The position numbers and the translations under genes are program-made. DNA of 12,677 nt from JAYEJW01 sp034716535 (lineage in GTDB: Bacteria > Pseudomonadota > Gammaproteobacteria > Chromatiales > Chromatiaceae). Location: contig JAYEJW010000234.1 of NCBI GenBank assembly GCA_034716535.1, positions 1 through 12,677 of the forward strand, read 5' to 3'. Shown piece by piece: positions 1 through 6,890 of this stretch. The notes beneath the pieces are model-generated. The model saw nothing but the letters and a program-made list of their open reading frames with translations, was not told the DNA's origin and did not search any database. Within the stretch, counting starts at the first letter, position 1. Every line of letters begins with the position of its first letter.

Positions 1-122
1 TTTGCTCATCGGTTGTTTCTGTGTCCGGCGTCAAGGCTCAAGTGTAACCGGCTGAGGCAGCCGGGTTCATGGGTTGGAAATCGGCAGCGTGGCTCGCGTT
101 CGGGCGGGCGAGGGCCGTTGGC

Positions 123-530
123 TCACTCGCCGCCCTTGAGCAGATCCTTCAGGTTCCCGAAGGGGCGATGGGTGGTGACCTGCTCGCCTTTTTCATCCGA
201 GCTTGCGCCCCCTGCGGCAAGATGCTCTTCATAGCGGCTGTGCTCGTTGTCGTGACAGAAGAGGCACAGGAGCTCCCAGTTACTGCCGTCAGGCGGGTTG
301 TTGTCGTGGTCATGGTCCCTGTGGTGAACGGTGAGCTCACGCAGGTTGGTGCGGGTAAAGGTTCGCCCGCACCGGCCGCAGACCCAGGGATACAGCTTCA
401 GCGCCTGCTCCCGATAACCCTGTTCGCGCTCTTCACGGGCGCGGCGGGCCTCGGCGACGACACGATCGAGCCGGTCCCTGTCGATGTTCTTCCCGGTTCC
501 TCGGGGCTTGGACGGATCAGAGTTCGACAT
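123..530 (-). CDS. yajD: YajD-type HNH nuclease family protein
   Basis: This is a 135-residue soluble protein of the YajD branch of the HNH nuclease superfamily. The zinc knuckle is CGRC at residues 51-54, paired with LCLFCHDNEH at 88-97. Between them lie the HNH-type His pair LTVHH (66-70), the DHDHDNNP segment (72-79) and DGSNWELL (81-88). These match the E. coli YajD core closely as I remember it. The N-terminus carries about 30 extra charged, probably helical residues (rich in Arg and Glu, 17-37) before the conserved GYREQALKLYPWVCGRC stretch. The ATG is preceded by an AGGA about 10 nt upstream. The biological role of YajD is not established; nuclease activity is inferred from the family fold. 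The gene lies downstream of the ABC operon on the same strand, but a gap of about 120 nt argues for separate expression or weak read-through. Family assignment is very secure, function is not. Confidence 0.93.
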   Translation of the reverse strand: MSNSDPSKPRGTGKNIDRDRLDRVVAEARRAREEREQGYREQALKLYPWVCGRCGRTFTRTNLRELTVHHRDHDHDNNPPDGSNWELLCLFCHDNEHSRYEEHLAAGGASSDEKGEQVTTHRPFGNLKDLLKGGE

Positions 531-652
531 TGTCGGGTTTTCCTGTGCTTAGAGCCTTGAGATGACTTCCGGAATGCTCGGAAAAGAGCCTGTTCCGTTT
601 GCCGTGGCTGAAGATTGCGGCGCATCCCTGCACCGCGCAGACCCTGAGTCGG
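531..652. other. Gap between DUF4340 gene and yajD
   Basis: About 120 nt separate the DUF4340 stop from the yajD start. A weak dyad GCTC-TTTTCC-GAGC (minus strand, near 583-596) is the only structure seen. It lacks a T-tract, so termination is not demonstrated. The region may hold the yajD promoter, but no good hexamer pair was identified. Confidence 0.35.
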
Positions 653-1744
653 TCAGCTTTCCCCTTGCTCCTGATCGTCGGGTGGCGACGCGCTCGGGGG
701 TTCAGAGACCTCGGTTCCATCGTTGCTGTTCTCTTGGATCAACGCGCTTCGTTCGATCTCGGTCAGCCCCTCCACAGTGTACTTGGATAGCTCGAAGAGG
801 TGTGGGCGGGCGGATGTCCGGAGGACATAGTTCTCGCTGTCTTCCAGCCCCGAGATCTGGTACTCGAGCGTCTCGCCGGTTGCCGTTGTGATCTCGTATC
901 GCACCGCCGGCGCGCCCTTCTCGGGTTCCGGCACATTCTGCTCTTCCCTCACCGCCAGGAAGTTGACCTGGGCCAACCTTCGGATCGCATCATCGACGGA
1001 CTCCTCATCCAGTGCCTCGCCCTCGGCGAGATCCGCCAGGCGCCAGGTGCCCTCCACGCGCTCCAGGGTGGCGTCCGGAAGCTCGACGCGCCGCAGGTCC
1101 TCCTCGGCGAGGTGCAGGACCGTCTTGTCGCTCCAGTCGTCGGGATTCTCCGATGCGTCGAACAGCGCCATGTCCGCCTCGTAGACTGCCTGCTCACCCT
1201 CGGCGCGGACGAAGAGTCTGCGGAAGCCGGGGGAGTCTCCCAGGTAGAGGGTCGCCAGCGCGCGATCGCCGTCCTCCAGGGTCAGCCTACGCTCGTGCAG
1301 ATCGTCGGCGACCAGGAAGCGCTTGCGCGCGGTCTGCGAAGTGGCGACCGGCAGCCGTTTCTTGAGCTCCGCGAGCTTGCCCAGCAGGTCAGTCACCTTG
1401 AGCTCCGCCGCGGGAAAGTCTCCAAGGGCGGGGATGCTCCACTGGCCGTCGATTTTCTCGACCAGTAGCGGGTCCTTGTCGGGTGTCTCGATGCGGACGC
1501 GTGTTACCTGCTCCTCGTCAAAGGCGAGCAGCGGTGCGTCCGGACTCGCGGCGCCAAAGTCCCTTCCACCGAACCCCAGCACGAGGGCGAGCAGGAGCTG
1601 CGCAGCGAGGAGTCCGATGAGCGCAACGATGTGGGGCGAGAGAAGGGCGCGCCAGTCGGTGCCCTCACCCCCGCTTTTCTTCTGGGGAACCGCAGGGGTG
1701 GCGCGTCGCGCCACGGTGTCGTTGACTGTATCTGTTGGTTGCAT
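653..1744 (-). CDS. DUF4340 domain-containing membrane-anchored protein
   Basis: This is a 363-residue protein of the DUF4340 type, usually found next to GldG-like ABC transporter genes. A polar N-terminus of about 35 residues precedes a single hydrophobic helix (about 38-59, IVALIGLLAAQLLLALVLGF). The rest is a long soluble, predominantly beta-type region with repeated modules of the form 'V.RVRIET ... L.EK.DG.W.I' (about 80-105) and 'LRRVELPD.TLERVEGTWRL' (about 220-240). Topology is inferred as N-in with a periplasmic domain. The last about 30 residues are acidic, Ser/Pro-rich and probably disordered. The ATG lies 3 nt after the permease/GldG stop and has a strong AGGGGGAG Shine-Dalgarno with about 8 nt spacing, so the two genes are almost certainly co-transcribed. 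The exact function is unknown; it is presumably an accessory subunit working with the GldG-like portion. Confidence 0.85.
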   Translation of the reverse strand: MQPTDTVNDTVARRATPAVPQKKSGGEGTDWRALLSPHIVALIGLLAAQLLLALVLGFGGRDFGAASPDAPLLAFDEEQVTRVRIETPDKDPLLVEKIDGQWSIPALGDFPAAELKVTDLLGKLAELKKRLPVATSQTARKRFLVADDLHERRLTLEDGDRALATLYLGDSPGFRRLFVRAEGEQAVYEADMALFDASENPDDWSDKTVLHLAEEDLRRVELPDATLERVEGTWRLADLAEGEALDEESVDDAIRRLAQVNFLAVREEQNVPEPEKGAPAVRYEITTATGETLEYQISGLEDSENYVLRTSARPHLFELSKYTVEGLTEIERSALIQENSNDGTEVSEPPSASPPDDQEQGES

Positions 1745-1747
1745 GGC

Positions 1748-4642
1748 TCAGGCTCCCCCTGCGGACATGACCAGGTCGTAGTCCCGTTGTCGTTTTGCGC
1801 GGCTGCGCCGGTGCAGCCAGTAAACGAGCGCGAGACCTGCCAACGCCAGGGCATAGTTGAGGTATTCCCAGAATATCTGGTCCTCGCGGTCCAGCGGCAT
1901 CAGCAACCGGGAGAACTGGCCATGTCCCCGGAGCGCCAGCAGCCCGCGATCCACCAGAGACCAATCCACGGCGTTCTGGATGAGCTCCACCGGTTTTGTG
2001 TAGAGGGAGCGGGTGGCCTCCGTCGCCAGGCTGATGGCGGTGTCGGTGAGGAAGCTCGGGGAGCCGATGACGATCAGGCGTGCCGAGGCGGGAGAGGATT
2101 TCACAACGCCGGAGATCACGGGCGGCACCTCTTGCTTATCCTCCTCGGGTCCGCTGGTGTCCTCGGGCGTTGCCTCTTCTTCCGGCTCCTCAGCCAGTAG
2201 CGGCGAAGGCTTGTCTGCGAAGAATGACTCGAAACGGCCTTCCACCGCTGCCGCGAGCAGGCTGGGGCCGGTTTCCTCGGCCACGGCGAAACCGAGGTCC
2301 GGGTAGGCGGTGAAGTCGGGCTGAATGTCCTCGGAGGGATCAGTCCAGGAGGCCGACGAGCTCCGGAGGAGCTCGGTGACCTGACGATCCTGATTCTTCT
2401 CTTGATCGATCCTGATCGGCGAGACCCAGTTGACGGTGATCTGACCGAGCCCCGACGTGATGCCTGTCTCCTGGTCCATACCCTCATCCCGGATGTCGGG
2501 GAAGTAGGGATAGGCGATGGTCTGAATCTCCTCCACCACGAAACCCGCAACCTCCCGTTGGACGGGGATGGGGAAGGGGGTGTTCTGGGGATCCATCACC
2601 AGGGTCGGCTCCAGCTCGATACCGACGTGGGCCAGCCAGGCCTCCAGCCCCGTGGGCTGCATACGCGCGACGATGGCTCTCCCGCTCAGGTCGACGTGGT
2701 AGGGGGAGGCGGCGAGGATCAGGGTGCCGCCCTGCATCAGGAACTGATCGATAGCAAAGACCTGGCGTTCGTCGAGGTCTTCCGGGCCCACGACAAGCAG
2801 CAGGTCCGCGTCCTCAGGCACGATGCCGGTGCTGAGATCCGTTTCCCGCAGGGTCACGTTCTCACGTAGGCCGTCCTTGAGCTCGTTGAAGCTCAAGCCG
2901 CCGGGCATCAGGCCGCCGCCCTGTTCCGGGACGAAGAGGGCGACAGTCTTGAGGTAGCCGGGAGCGAAGCGCTTGATTCCGGTCTCGATGGCGCGTTTGA
3001 GGCCCGCCTTGTCGACCTCTTCAGGCAGGGGAACGGGTACCGCCTGATCGCCCGACTCCAACACCATGTAGAAGTAAAAGGCATCGGGGTCCAGAAGGCC
3101 CAGCACCAGCGGCTGGAAGCCGTAGCGCTCTTCGATCTCTCGGGCGAGGGCGCCGTCGCCGGCGTCGGGGTCTTGGATATCGAAGCTGAGCTTGCCCCGG
3201 GACTGATCGGTCAGCTCCGTGAGAACGGCCTCAAGGTCGGCCCTCAGCCAGGGCAGCGGCTCGGGGAGTTTTTCCAGGGCCGAGATGTAGCCGTGGAAGG
3301 CGACAGGTGCGATCAGGTTCTGGAAGACGTCGCCGCCGCCCTGGTAACCGTAGAGCACCTTCTTGATGGTGCGTGTGAGGTCGTACTCCGGATTGCGCAG
3401 GCGCACGTCCAGGTCTGCTTCGCCGCTGGCCTTGGCCTCGATCAGATCACGGAAACCGAGCTTCTCGTGTTGGTCGCCGTACTGTACCAGCACGTCGAAA
3501 TAGGAGTTCACAACCGCCGCCTGATACTTGCTGGCGGTCTGGAAGGCCACCGGGCGGATCCCGTACTTCTCGCCGGCCTCGCGTTCCAGCTCCGGCTCCT
3601 CCAGCGGGTCGATGAGCTCCACCTGCACTCGGCCGCCGCCGGCGATCTCGTACTCCCGCAGCAGGTCGCGGATCTGGGGCACCAGGGGCGCCAGCAAGGG
3701 ATGGGTCTGGGCACTGAAATAGCCGCGGATGAGCAGGGGTTCCTGGAGCTGAGCCAGGTAGTTCCGCGTAGCCTCGGAGATGGAGTAGACACGGCCTTCG
3801 GTGATGTCCGCACGCGCCCAGCCGACCTGCTGCAGCCACAGGTTGCCGGCCAGGAAGTTGGCGGCAAGCAGCACCGTGACTAGCCTCCAGCGTTTGTGAA
3901 CTTGGGGTTTGGCCGAATCGCCGGCCCAGCGCAGACACTCGAGGGTGTAGACGTTGAGCGCCAGGAACACGCCGACGATGCTGAGGTAGAAGTAGAGGTC
4001 CCGCAGGTCGATAACGCCGCGAGTGATGGACTCGAAGCGCGACCCGCTTCCCAGGAGCTTTAAGATCTCGCCGCCCCGGTGCCCCAGCAGACCGGTCAGG
4101 GCGTCCGAGCCGAGAAGAAAAAAGAGGCCGCACAGCAGGGTGGTTCCGATCAGGCTGACGATGGGGTTGTCCGTGCGGGCGGAGACGAACAGCCCGATGG
4201 CGATATAGGCGGCGGTGAGCAGCAGGGTGGCGAGATAGGCCCCGAGCACCGGGCCCCAGTCCAGCGGTCCGAGCACAGAAACGGTAACCGGCAGGGGCAG
4301 GGTAAGCGCAAGGGCCAGTGCCACAAGGCCCAGCGCGGCCAGAAACTTGCCGAGCACTAGCCGTAGGGGCGAGACCGGCAGGGTCATCAGGGTCTCCAGG
4401 GTCCCCGCGCGGCGCTCCTCGCTCCACATGCGCATCGTCAGGGCCGCGACCAGGAAGATCAAGAGCACCGGCATCCATTCGAACAGCGGCCTGCTGTCGG
4501 CCACGTTGCGGGCGAAAAAGGTCTCCACCCAGAAGAATACGAACAGGTTTACCGCCAGGAACGCGCCGAGGAAGATGTAAGCCACGGGCGAGGCAAAGAA
4601 GCCCCACAACTCCTTGCGGGCGACGCGCATCACCTCATGCAT
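1748..4642 (-). CDS. Fused ABC-2 permease and GldG-like auxiliary protein
   Basis: This 964-residue membrane protein fuses two parts. Residues 1-240 are an ABC-2 type permease of the GldF/NosY group, with hydrophobic helices near 18-40, 56-72, 98-120, 132-154, 160-179 and 215-235. It carries the group's cytoplasmic motif MWSEERRAGTLETLMTLPV (72-90). A further helix (about 252-272) begins the GldG-like part, whose large soluble domain starts WARADITEGRVYSISEATR (275-293). It contains a DLLLVVGPEDLDERQ...FLMQGGTLIL core typical of this family and ends in one more helix near the C-terminus, followed by a basic tail. A glutamate-rich linker lies before the last domain (about nt 2125-2200). I chose the ATG at 4642, not an in-frame start 30 nt upstream, because AGGAG sits about 8 nt before it and the protein then begins MHEVMRVARKELWGFF, the usual permease start. 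It overlaps the ATPase stop by 8 bp, implying translational coupling. The substrate is unknown. Confidence 0.9.
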   Translation of the reverse strand: MHEVMRVARKELWGFFASPVAYIFLGAFLAVNLFVFFWVETFFARNVADSRPLFEWMPVLLIFLVAALTMRMWSEERRAGTLETLMTLPVSPLRLVLGKFLAALGLVALALALTLPLPVTVSVLGPLDWGPVLGAYLATLLLTAAYIAIGLFVSARTDNPIVSLIGTTLLCGLFFLLGSDALTGLLGHRGGEILKLLGSGSRFESITRGVIDLRDLYFYLSIVGVFLALNVYTLECLRWAGDSAKPQVHKRWRLVTVLLAANFLAGNLWLQQVGWARADITEGRVYSISEATRNYLAQLQEPLLIRGYFSAQTHPLLAPLVPQIRDLLREYEIAGGGRVQVELIDPLEEPELEREAGEKYGIRPVAFQTASKYQAAVVNSYFDVLVQYGDQHEKLGFRDLIEAKASGEADLDVRLRNPEYDLTRTIKKVLYGYQGGGDVFQNLIAPVAFHGYISALEKLPEPLPWLRADLEAVLTELTDQSRGKLSFDIQDPDAGDGALAREIEERYGFQPLVLGLLDPDAFYFYMVLESGDQAVPVPLPEEVDKAGLKRAIETGIKRFAPGYLKTVALFVPEQGGGLMPGGLSFNELKDGLRENVTLRETDLSTGIVPEDADLLLVVGPEDLDERQVFAIDQFLMQGGTLILAASPYHVDLSGRAIVARMQPTGLEAWLAHVGIELEPTLVMDPQNTPFPIPVQREVAGFVVEEIQTIAYPYFPDIRDEGMDQETGITSGLGQITVNWVSPIRIDQEKNQDRQVTELLRSSSASWTDPSEDIQPDFTAYPDLGFAVAEETGPSLLAAAVEGRFESFFADKPSPLLAEEPEEEATPEDTSGPEEDKQEVPPVISGVVKSSPASARLIVIGSPSFLTDTAISLATEATRSLYTKPVELIQNAVDWSLVDRGLLALRGHGQFSRLLMPLDREDQIFWEYLNYALALAGLALVYWLHRRSRAKRQRDYDLVMSAGGA

Positions 4643-5570
4643 CGGCCATCTCCTGGGTCTCGTTGACCTCACCGAACAGGGTCTCCAGGTCCCTGAGCTC
4701 TGGTTGCAGTGCGTACAGGGACCACCCGGCGTCGTTCACGGACCGGGCCACGAGGGGAGCTGCGTCGGTGGGATCAGCGGTGTCCAGAACATATCGGTAA
4801 CGGCCGGCGGCGGTCTCGAGATGCTCCACCGCCTTCACCCTGTCCAAGGCCGTCAGCGCCGGTTCGGCCTCGGCGGGCGGACGGTCCAGGTTCACGAACA
4901 AGCGGTGGGACGTGCCGATCTCACCCATTCGGGTGTCCAAGGCCAGCCGTCCCGCACGCATGATGAGTACCCGGTCGCACACGGCCTCCACCTCCTGCAG
5001 GATGTGTGTGGACAGGATTACTGTCGCGCTCTCGGACAACTCTCGGATCAGCGTACGCATGTGCTGAATTTGGGAGGGGTCGAGCCCATTGGTGGGCTCG
5101 TCAAGGATCAGGATTGCCGGCTTGTGCAGGATGGCCTGGGCGACACCTACACGCTGGCGGTACCCACGGGAAAGTGTAGCGATCACATCGGTGGCCTTGG
5201 GCGCGAGGTCCGTGCGCTCGATGGCTGCGCGGATCGCCGAGAACCGATCGGAGAGCGGGACACCGTGCAGGGCCGCCTGGTACTCGAGGTAGTCGATGAC
5301 GGTCATCTCCGGATAGAGCGGGCAGTTCTCCGGCAGATAGCCGATGCGTTGTTGCACGTCCTGTCGCCGCTGGCCGATGTCCAGGCCATCGATCAGGATG
5401 CGCCCGGCGCTCGGTTCCAGGTAGCCGGTGAGCATCTTCATGACAGTCGTCTTGCCGGCTCCGTTGTGGCCCAGCAGACCAACGACTTCGCCACGGCCAA
5501 TGTCGAATGTGACGTCGTCGACCGCTTTCAGGTCCCCGTAACTTCGGGTCAGCTCTCGAACGTCGATCAT
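4635..5570 (-). CDS. ABC transporter ATP-binding protein, GldA/CcmA-like
   Basis: This 311-residue cytoplasmic ATPase powers the neighbouring ABC-2 permease. All nucleotide-binding motifs are visible: Walker A GHNGAGKT (34-41), a Q-loop region GYLPENCPLY (77-86, Glu in place of the usual Gln), signature LSRGYRQR (133-140), Walker B ILILDEP (153-159) followed by TNGLD, and the switch His189 in LSTHI. The Glu in the Q-loop and the LSRGY signature are normal for the GldA-like subgroup, so they are not defects. Residues after about 220 form the accessory C-terminal domain of this subgroup. The ATG at 5570 has GGGAG about 10 nt upstream. It is the first gene of the minus-strand operon ATPase, permease-GldG, DUF4340. 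The membership is certain; the transported substrate or envelope process cannot be read from the sequence. Confidence 0.95.
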   Translation of the reverse strand: MIDVRELTRSYGDLKAVDDVTFDIGRGEVVGLLGHNGAGKTTVMKMLTGYLEPSAGRILIDGLDIGQRRQDVQQRIGYLPENCPLYPEMTVIDYLEYQAALHGVPLSDRFSAIRAAIERTDLAPKATDVIATLSRGYRQRVGVAQAILHKPAILILDEPTNGLDPSQIQHMRTLIRELSESATVILSTHILQEVEAVCDRVLIMRAGRLALDTRMGEIGTSHRLFVNLDRPPAEAEPALTALDRVKAVEHLETAAGRYRYVLDTADPTDAAPLVARSVNDAGWSLYALQPELRDLETLFGEVNETQEMADA

Positions 5571-5639
5571 GCGAAAAGCGCTCCCTTTTGATTGTCGACC
5601 GATCGCAACAAAAACGTGAACAAAGACAGAGCATTTGCG

Positions 5640-5682
5640 GGGGAGTTCCCCGGACGCGGATTTGACCTGAGGCGGGTCCGCG
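5640..5682. repeat. Two short GC-rich dyads in the divergent intergenic region
   Basis: GGGGAGTTCCCC (5640-5651) is a dyad of two 5-bp arms around GT. It is followed at once by CGCGGA (5655-5660) and its inverted copy TCCGCG (5677-5682), 16 nt apart. Both lie between the divergent ABC operon and HhH gene. They may be protein-binding sites; in GC-rich DNA such short dyads also arise by chance. Confidence 0.25.
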
Positions 5683-5707
5683 AATCAAGAGGTTCGGAGC
5701 TCGATTG

Positions 5708-5736
5708 TTGGACTGTTTCCTCAAATGCGCTATGTT
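5708..5736 (+). promoter_or_regulatory. Predicted sigma70-type promoter of the HhH gene
   Basis: TTGGAC (5708-5713) and TATGTT (5731-5736) are separated by exactly 17 nt. Transcription would start near 5743, giving an untranslated leader of about 50 nt before the ATG at 5795. The region is clearly AT-richer than its surroundings. This is prediction from consensus only. Confidence 0.6.
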
Positions 5737-5749
5737 TTGTTCACAAAAC
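5734..5749. promoter_or_regulatory. Perfect 7-bp inverted repeat, candidate operator
   Basis: GTTTTGT and ACAAAAC are perfect inverted arms separated by 2 nt (TC). The palindrome overlaps the -10 box and the predicted start point of the promoter for the helix-hairpin-helix gene, the position expected for a repressor site. The 9-mer GTGAACAAA contained in its bottom strand recurs at 5616-5624, upstream of the divergent ABC operon. No regulator can be named. An RNA hairpin is unlikely to matter because the site straddles the start point. Confidence 0.45.
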
Positions 5750-5794
5750 TGTAATAAACGGCTCCAAGTAACCGGAAAAACAGGAGACTTGCGG

Positions 5795-6253
5795 ATGAAC
5801 GATACTCTCATCGATGTCAGGGGCGTCGGCCCGACGACTGCCAAGGAGCTCGCGGCGCGCGGCATCAGGACCGTCGGCGACCTGGCCTCAACTCCAGTTG
5901 CCGCGATCAGTGACATACCGGGCTTCGGCGGCGCCCGAGCCGCCCAGGTGAAAGCAGCGGCCGCGGAGCTGATCCGCCTTGGAGCGACGTCCGAAAAGCG
6001 CAGCAAGAAAGCCGCAGCTACGGTTGCGAGACCGGCAGCGGCGGCGTCGGCCAAGGCCGCGAACCTGTTGGATGAACCGCCGGTGAAAGCGAGCATTGAG
6101 GTGGGGGAAGAGAAGGACGAAGCGGAGAAGACGGGGAAAGACAAGTCTCGGAAAGTCAAGAAAGACAAGAAGAAAGAGAAGGAAAAAAAGGGGAAGAAGA
6201 AAGGCGGGAAAGAGAAGAAGAGCGAGAAAAAGAACAAGAAACTCAAGAAATAG
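5795..6253 (+). CDS. Helix-hairpin-helix protein with lysine-rich tail
   Basis: This 152-residue protein has two distinct parts. Residues 1-65 are a tandem helix-hairpin-helix domain: IDVRGVGPTTAKELAARGI and the second hairpin ISDIPGFGGARAAQVKAAA, the fold that binds DNA backbone non-specifically in polymerases, ligases and RecR-like proteins. After an Ala-rich linker (about 66-90) the C-terminal about 45 residues are extremely rich in Lys with Glu and Asp (ending KKNKKLKK), like eukaryotic H1 or bacterial AlgP-type tails. I chose the ATG at 5795 over an upstream in-frame start at 5705, because AGGAG sits 8 nt before it and the predicted promoter lies between the two. The likely role is DNA binding or nucleoid organisation; RNA or polyanion binding is an alternative. 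It is transcribed alone, divergent from the ABC operon. No family name is assigned. Confidence 0.82.
   Translation: MNDTLIDVRGVGPTTAKELAARGIRTVGDLASTPVAAISDIPGFGGARAAQVKAAAAELIRLGATSEKRSKKAAATVARPAAAASAKAANLLDEPPVKASIEVGEEKDEAEKTGKDKSRKVKKDKKKEKEKKGKKKGGKEKKSEKKNKKLKK
6167..6204 (+). repeat. 38-nt uninterrupted homopurine tract
   Basis: Every base from 6167 to 6204 is A or G, and purine dominance continues with few breaks to the stop at 6253. The tract encodes the Lys/Glu-rich tail of the helix-hairpin-helix protein, so codon choice (AAG, AAA, GAG, GAA) explains it. It is unlike the surrounding GC-rich DNA and may be prone to slippage, so tail length may vary between strains. Confidence 0.8.
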
Positions 6254-6421
6254 CGCAGGGCCGCTTGCTGGATTCCGGGGCGCCGGGCAATAGTGCCGTG
6301 AGGAGCCAAAGCGGTCCGAGAGATGGGCGAGCGCTACGTTGTTGGGCGCGGTGAGGTCTGCGGAACAGCAATGCCTCGCTGAGACTACGAGCGACGCGGC
6401 GATTTGATTTCCTTCGCGGGA
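6254..6421. other. Convergent intergenic region, no clear terminator
   Basis: This 168-nt gap lies between the ends of the helix-hairpin-helix gene and the hypothetical gene on the other strand. I see only a GC-rich short dyad (CCGG-GGCG-CCGG near 6278-6289) without a following T-run on either strand. No gene is supported here. Confidence 0.45.
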
Positions 6422-6874
6422 TCAGAGGCTGGATATCAGTTTGTTGAGGCGTGTCCCCAACCGTTTTCGATACTGGACGGCGTCGTCATATGCCACCTTG
6501 AGGGCATTTAGCCGGTCGAAGTCGTGAGTGTTGTCTGTTGCGATCGGCCTCTGCCGGAGCTCAGAGATGGTTGCCAGTATGTCGACTGATTCGGCCAGGG
6601 CATCCACGTAGCCGTCGAGTGCGTTACAGATTTCCCGTCCCCGTCGAATGGACAGGTCGTCTTCGCTGAGCTCGGTCAGATCCTTTCGTGACGCGAGAAG
6701 TCGCCGCGCAAGCTGACGCAACTCTCTTGTTTTGTCCGCGCGGGTGTCCGCTGGGCTCCGATGAAAAACGCGGATCAGGTTGCGGGCCGAGAGACCGAGG
6801 ACTTCATCGTGCACGCGGAGGTACTCGGCGCGGATGCCGGCCACATCGTACACGACCTTCAGCAGCTTCGACAT
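6422..6874 (-). CDS. Hypothetical helical protein downstream of hemerythrin
   Basis: I do not recognise this 150-residue protein. It is soluble, has no Cys and no membrane segment, and is rich in Leu, Arg, Asp and Glu in heptad-like spacing, so it is probably all-helical. Notable stretches are VVYDVAGIRAEYLRVHDEVLG near the start, a basic helix ELRQLARRLLASRK in the middle, and LGTRLNKLISSL at the end. The ATG lies 16 nt after the hemerythrin stop, so the two genes are probably one transcript. Its own Shine-Dalgarno is weak (AGCAGG), suggesting coupling to upstream translation. A role linked to the hemerythrin is guessed from position only. The coding call rests on the long open frame with GC-rich third positions and the operon spacing. 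Confidence 0.7.
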   Translation of the reverse strand: MSKLLKVVYDVAGIRAEYLRVHDEVLGLSARNLIRVFHRSPADTRADKTRELRQLARRLLASRKDLTELSEDDLSIRRGREICNALDGYVDALAESVDILATISELRQRPIATDNTHDFDRLNALKVAYDDAVQYRKRLGTRLNKLISSL

Positions 6875-6890
6875 CGTCGCGTGCCTGCTG

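Noticed and set aside
583..596. GCTC-TTTTCC-GAGC hairpin as a terminator of the ABC operon
   Set aside because: The stem is only 4 bp and no T-tract follows on the minus strand.
517..720. Small minus-strand frame between DUF4340 and yajD
   Set aside because: Overlaps the ends of both neighbours, has no recognisable motif and no Shine-Dalgarno; the single CAVQGC stretch is not enough to call a zinc protein.
3447..4607. 386-codon minus-strand frame inside the permease gene
   Set aside because: Out-of-frame shadow of the permease-GldG gene, rich in Arg, Pro, Gly and Ala with no domain.
4614..5591. 325-codon plus-strand open frame
   Set aside because: It lies exactly antisense to the ABC ATPase, whose motifs are all intact; its protein has no recognisable domain and a His/Gly/Gln-rich composition typical of a GC-rich shadow frame.
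5640..5651. GGGGAGTTCCCC as a LexA or other named operator
   Set aside because: It does not match the LexA consensus (CTG-N10-CAG) or any operator I can name with confidence, so it is kept only as an unnamed dyad.
5101..6309. 402-codon minus-strand frame with a Phe/Ser-rich start
   Set aside because: The Phe/Ser-rich part is simply the antisense of the lysine-rich tail, and the rest overlaps the ATPase in the wrong frame; mimics a membrane protein but is not one.
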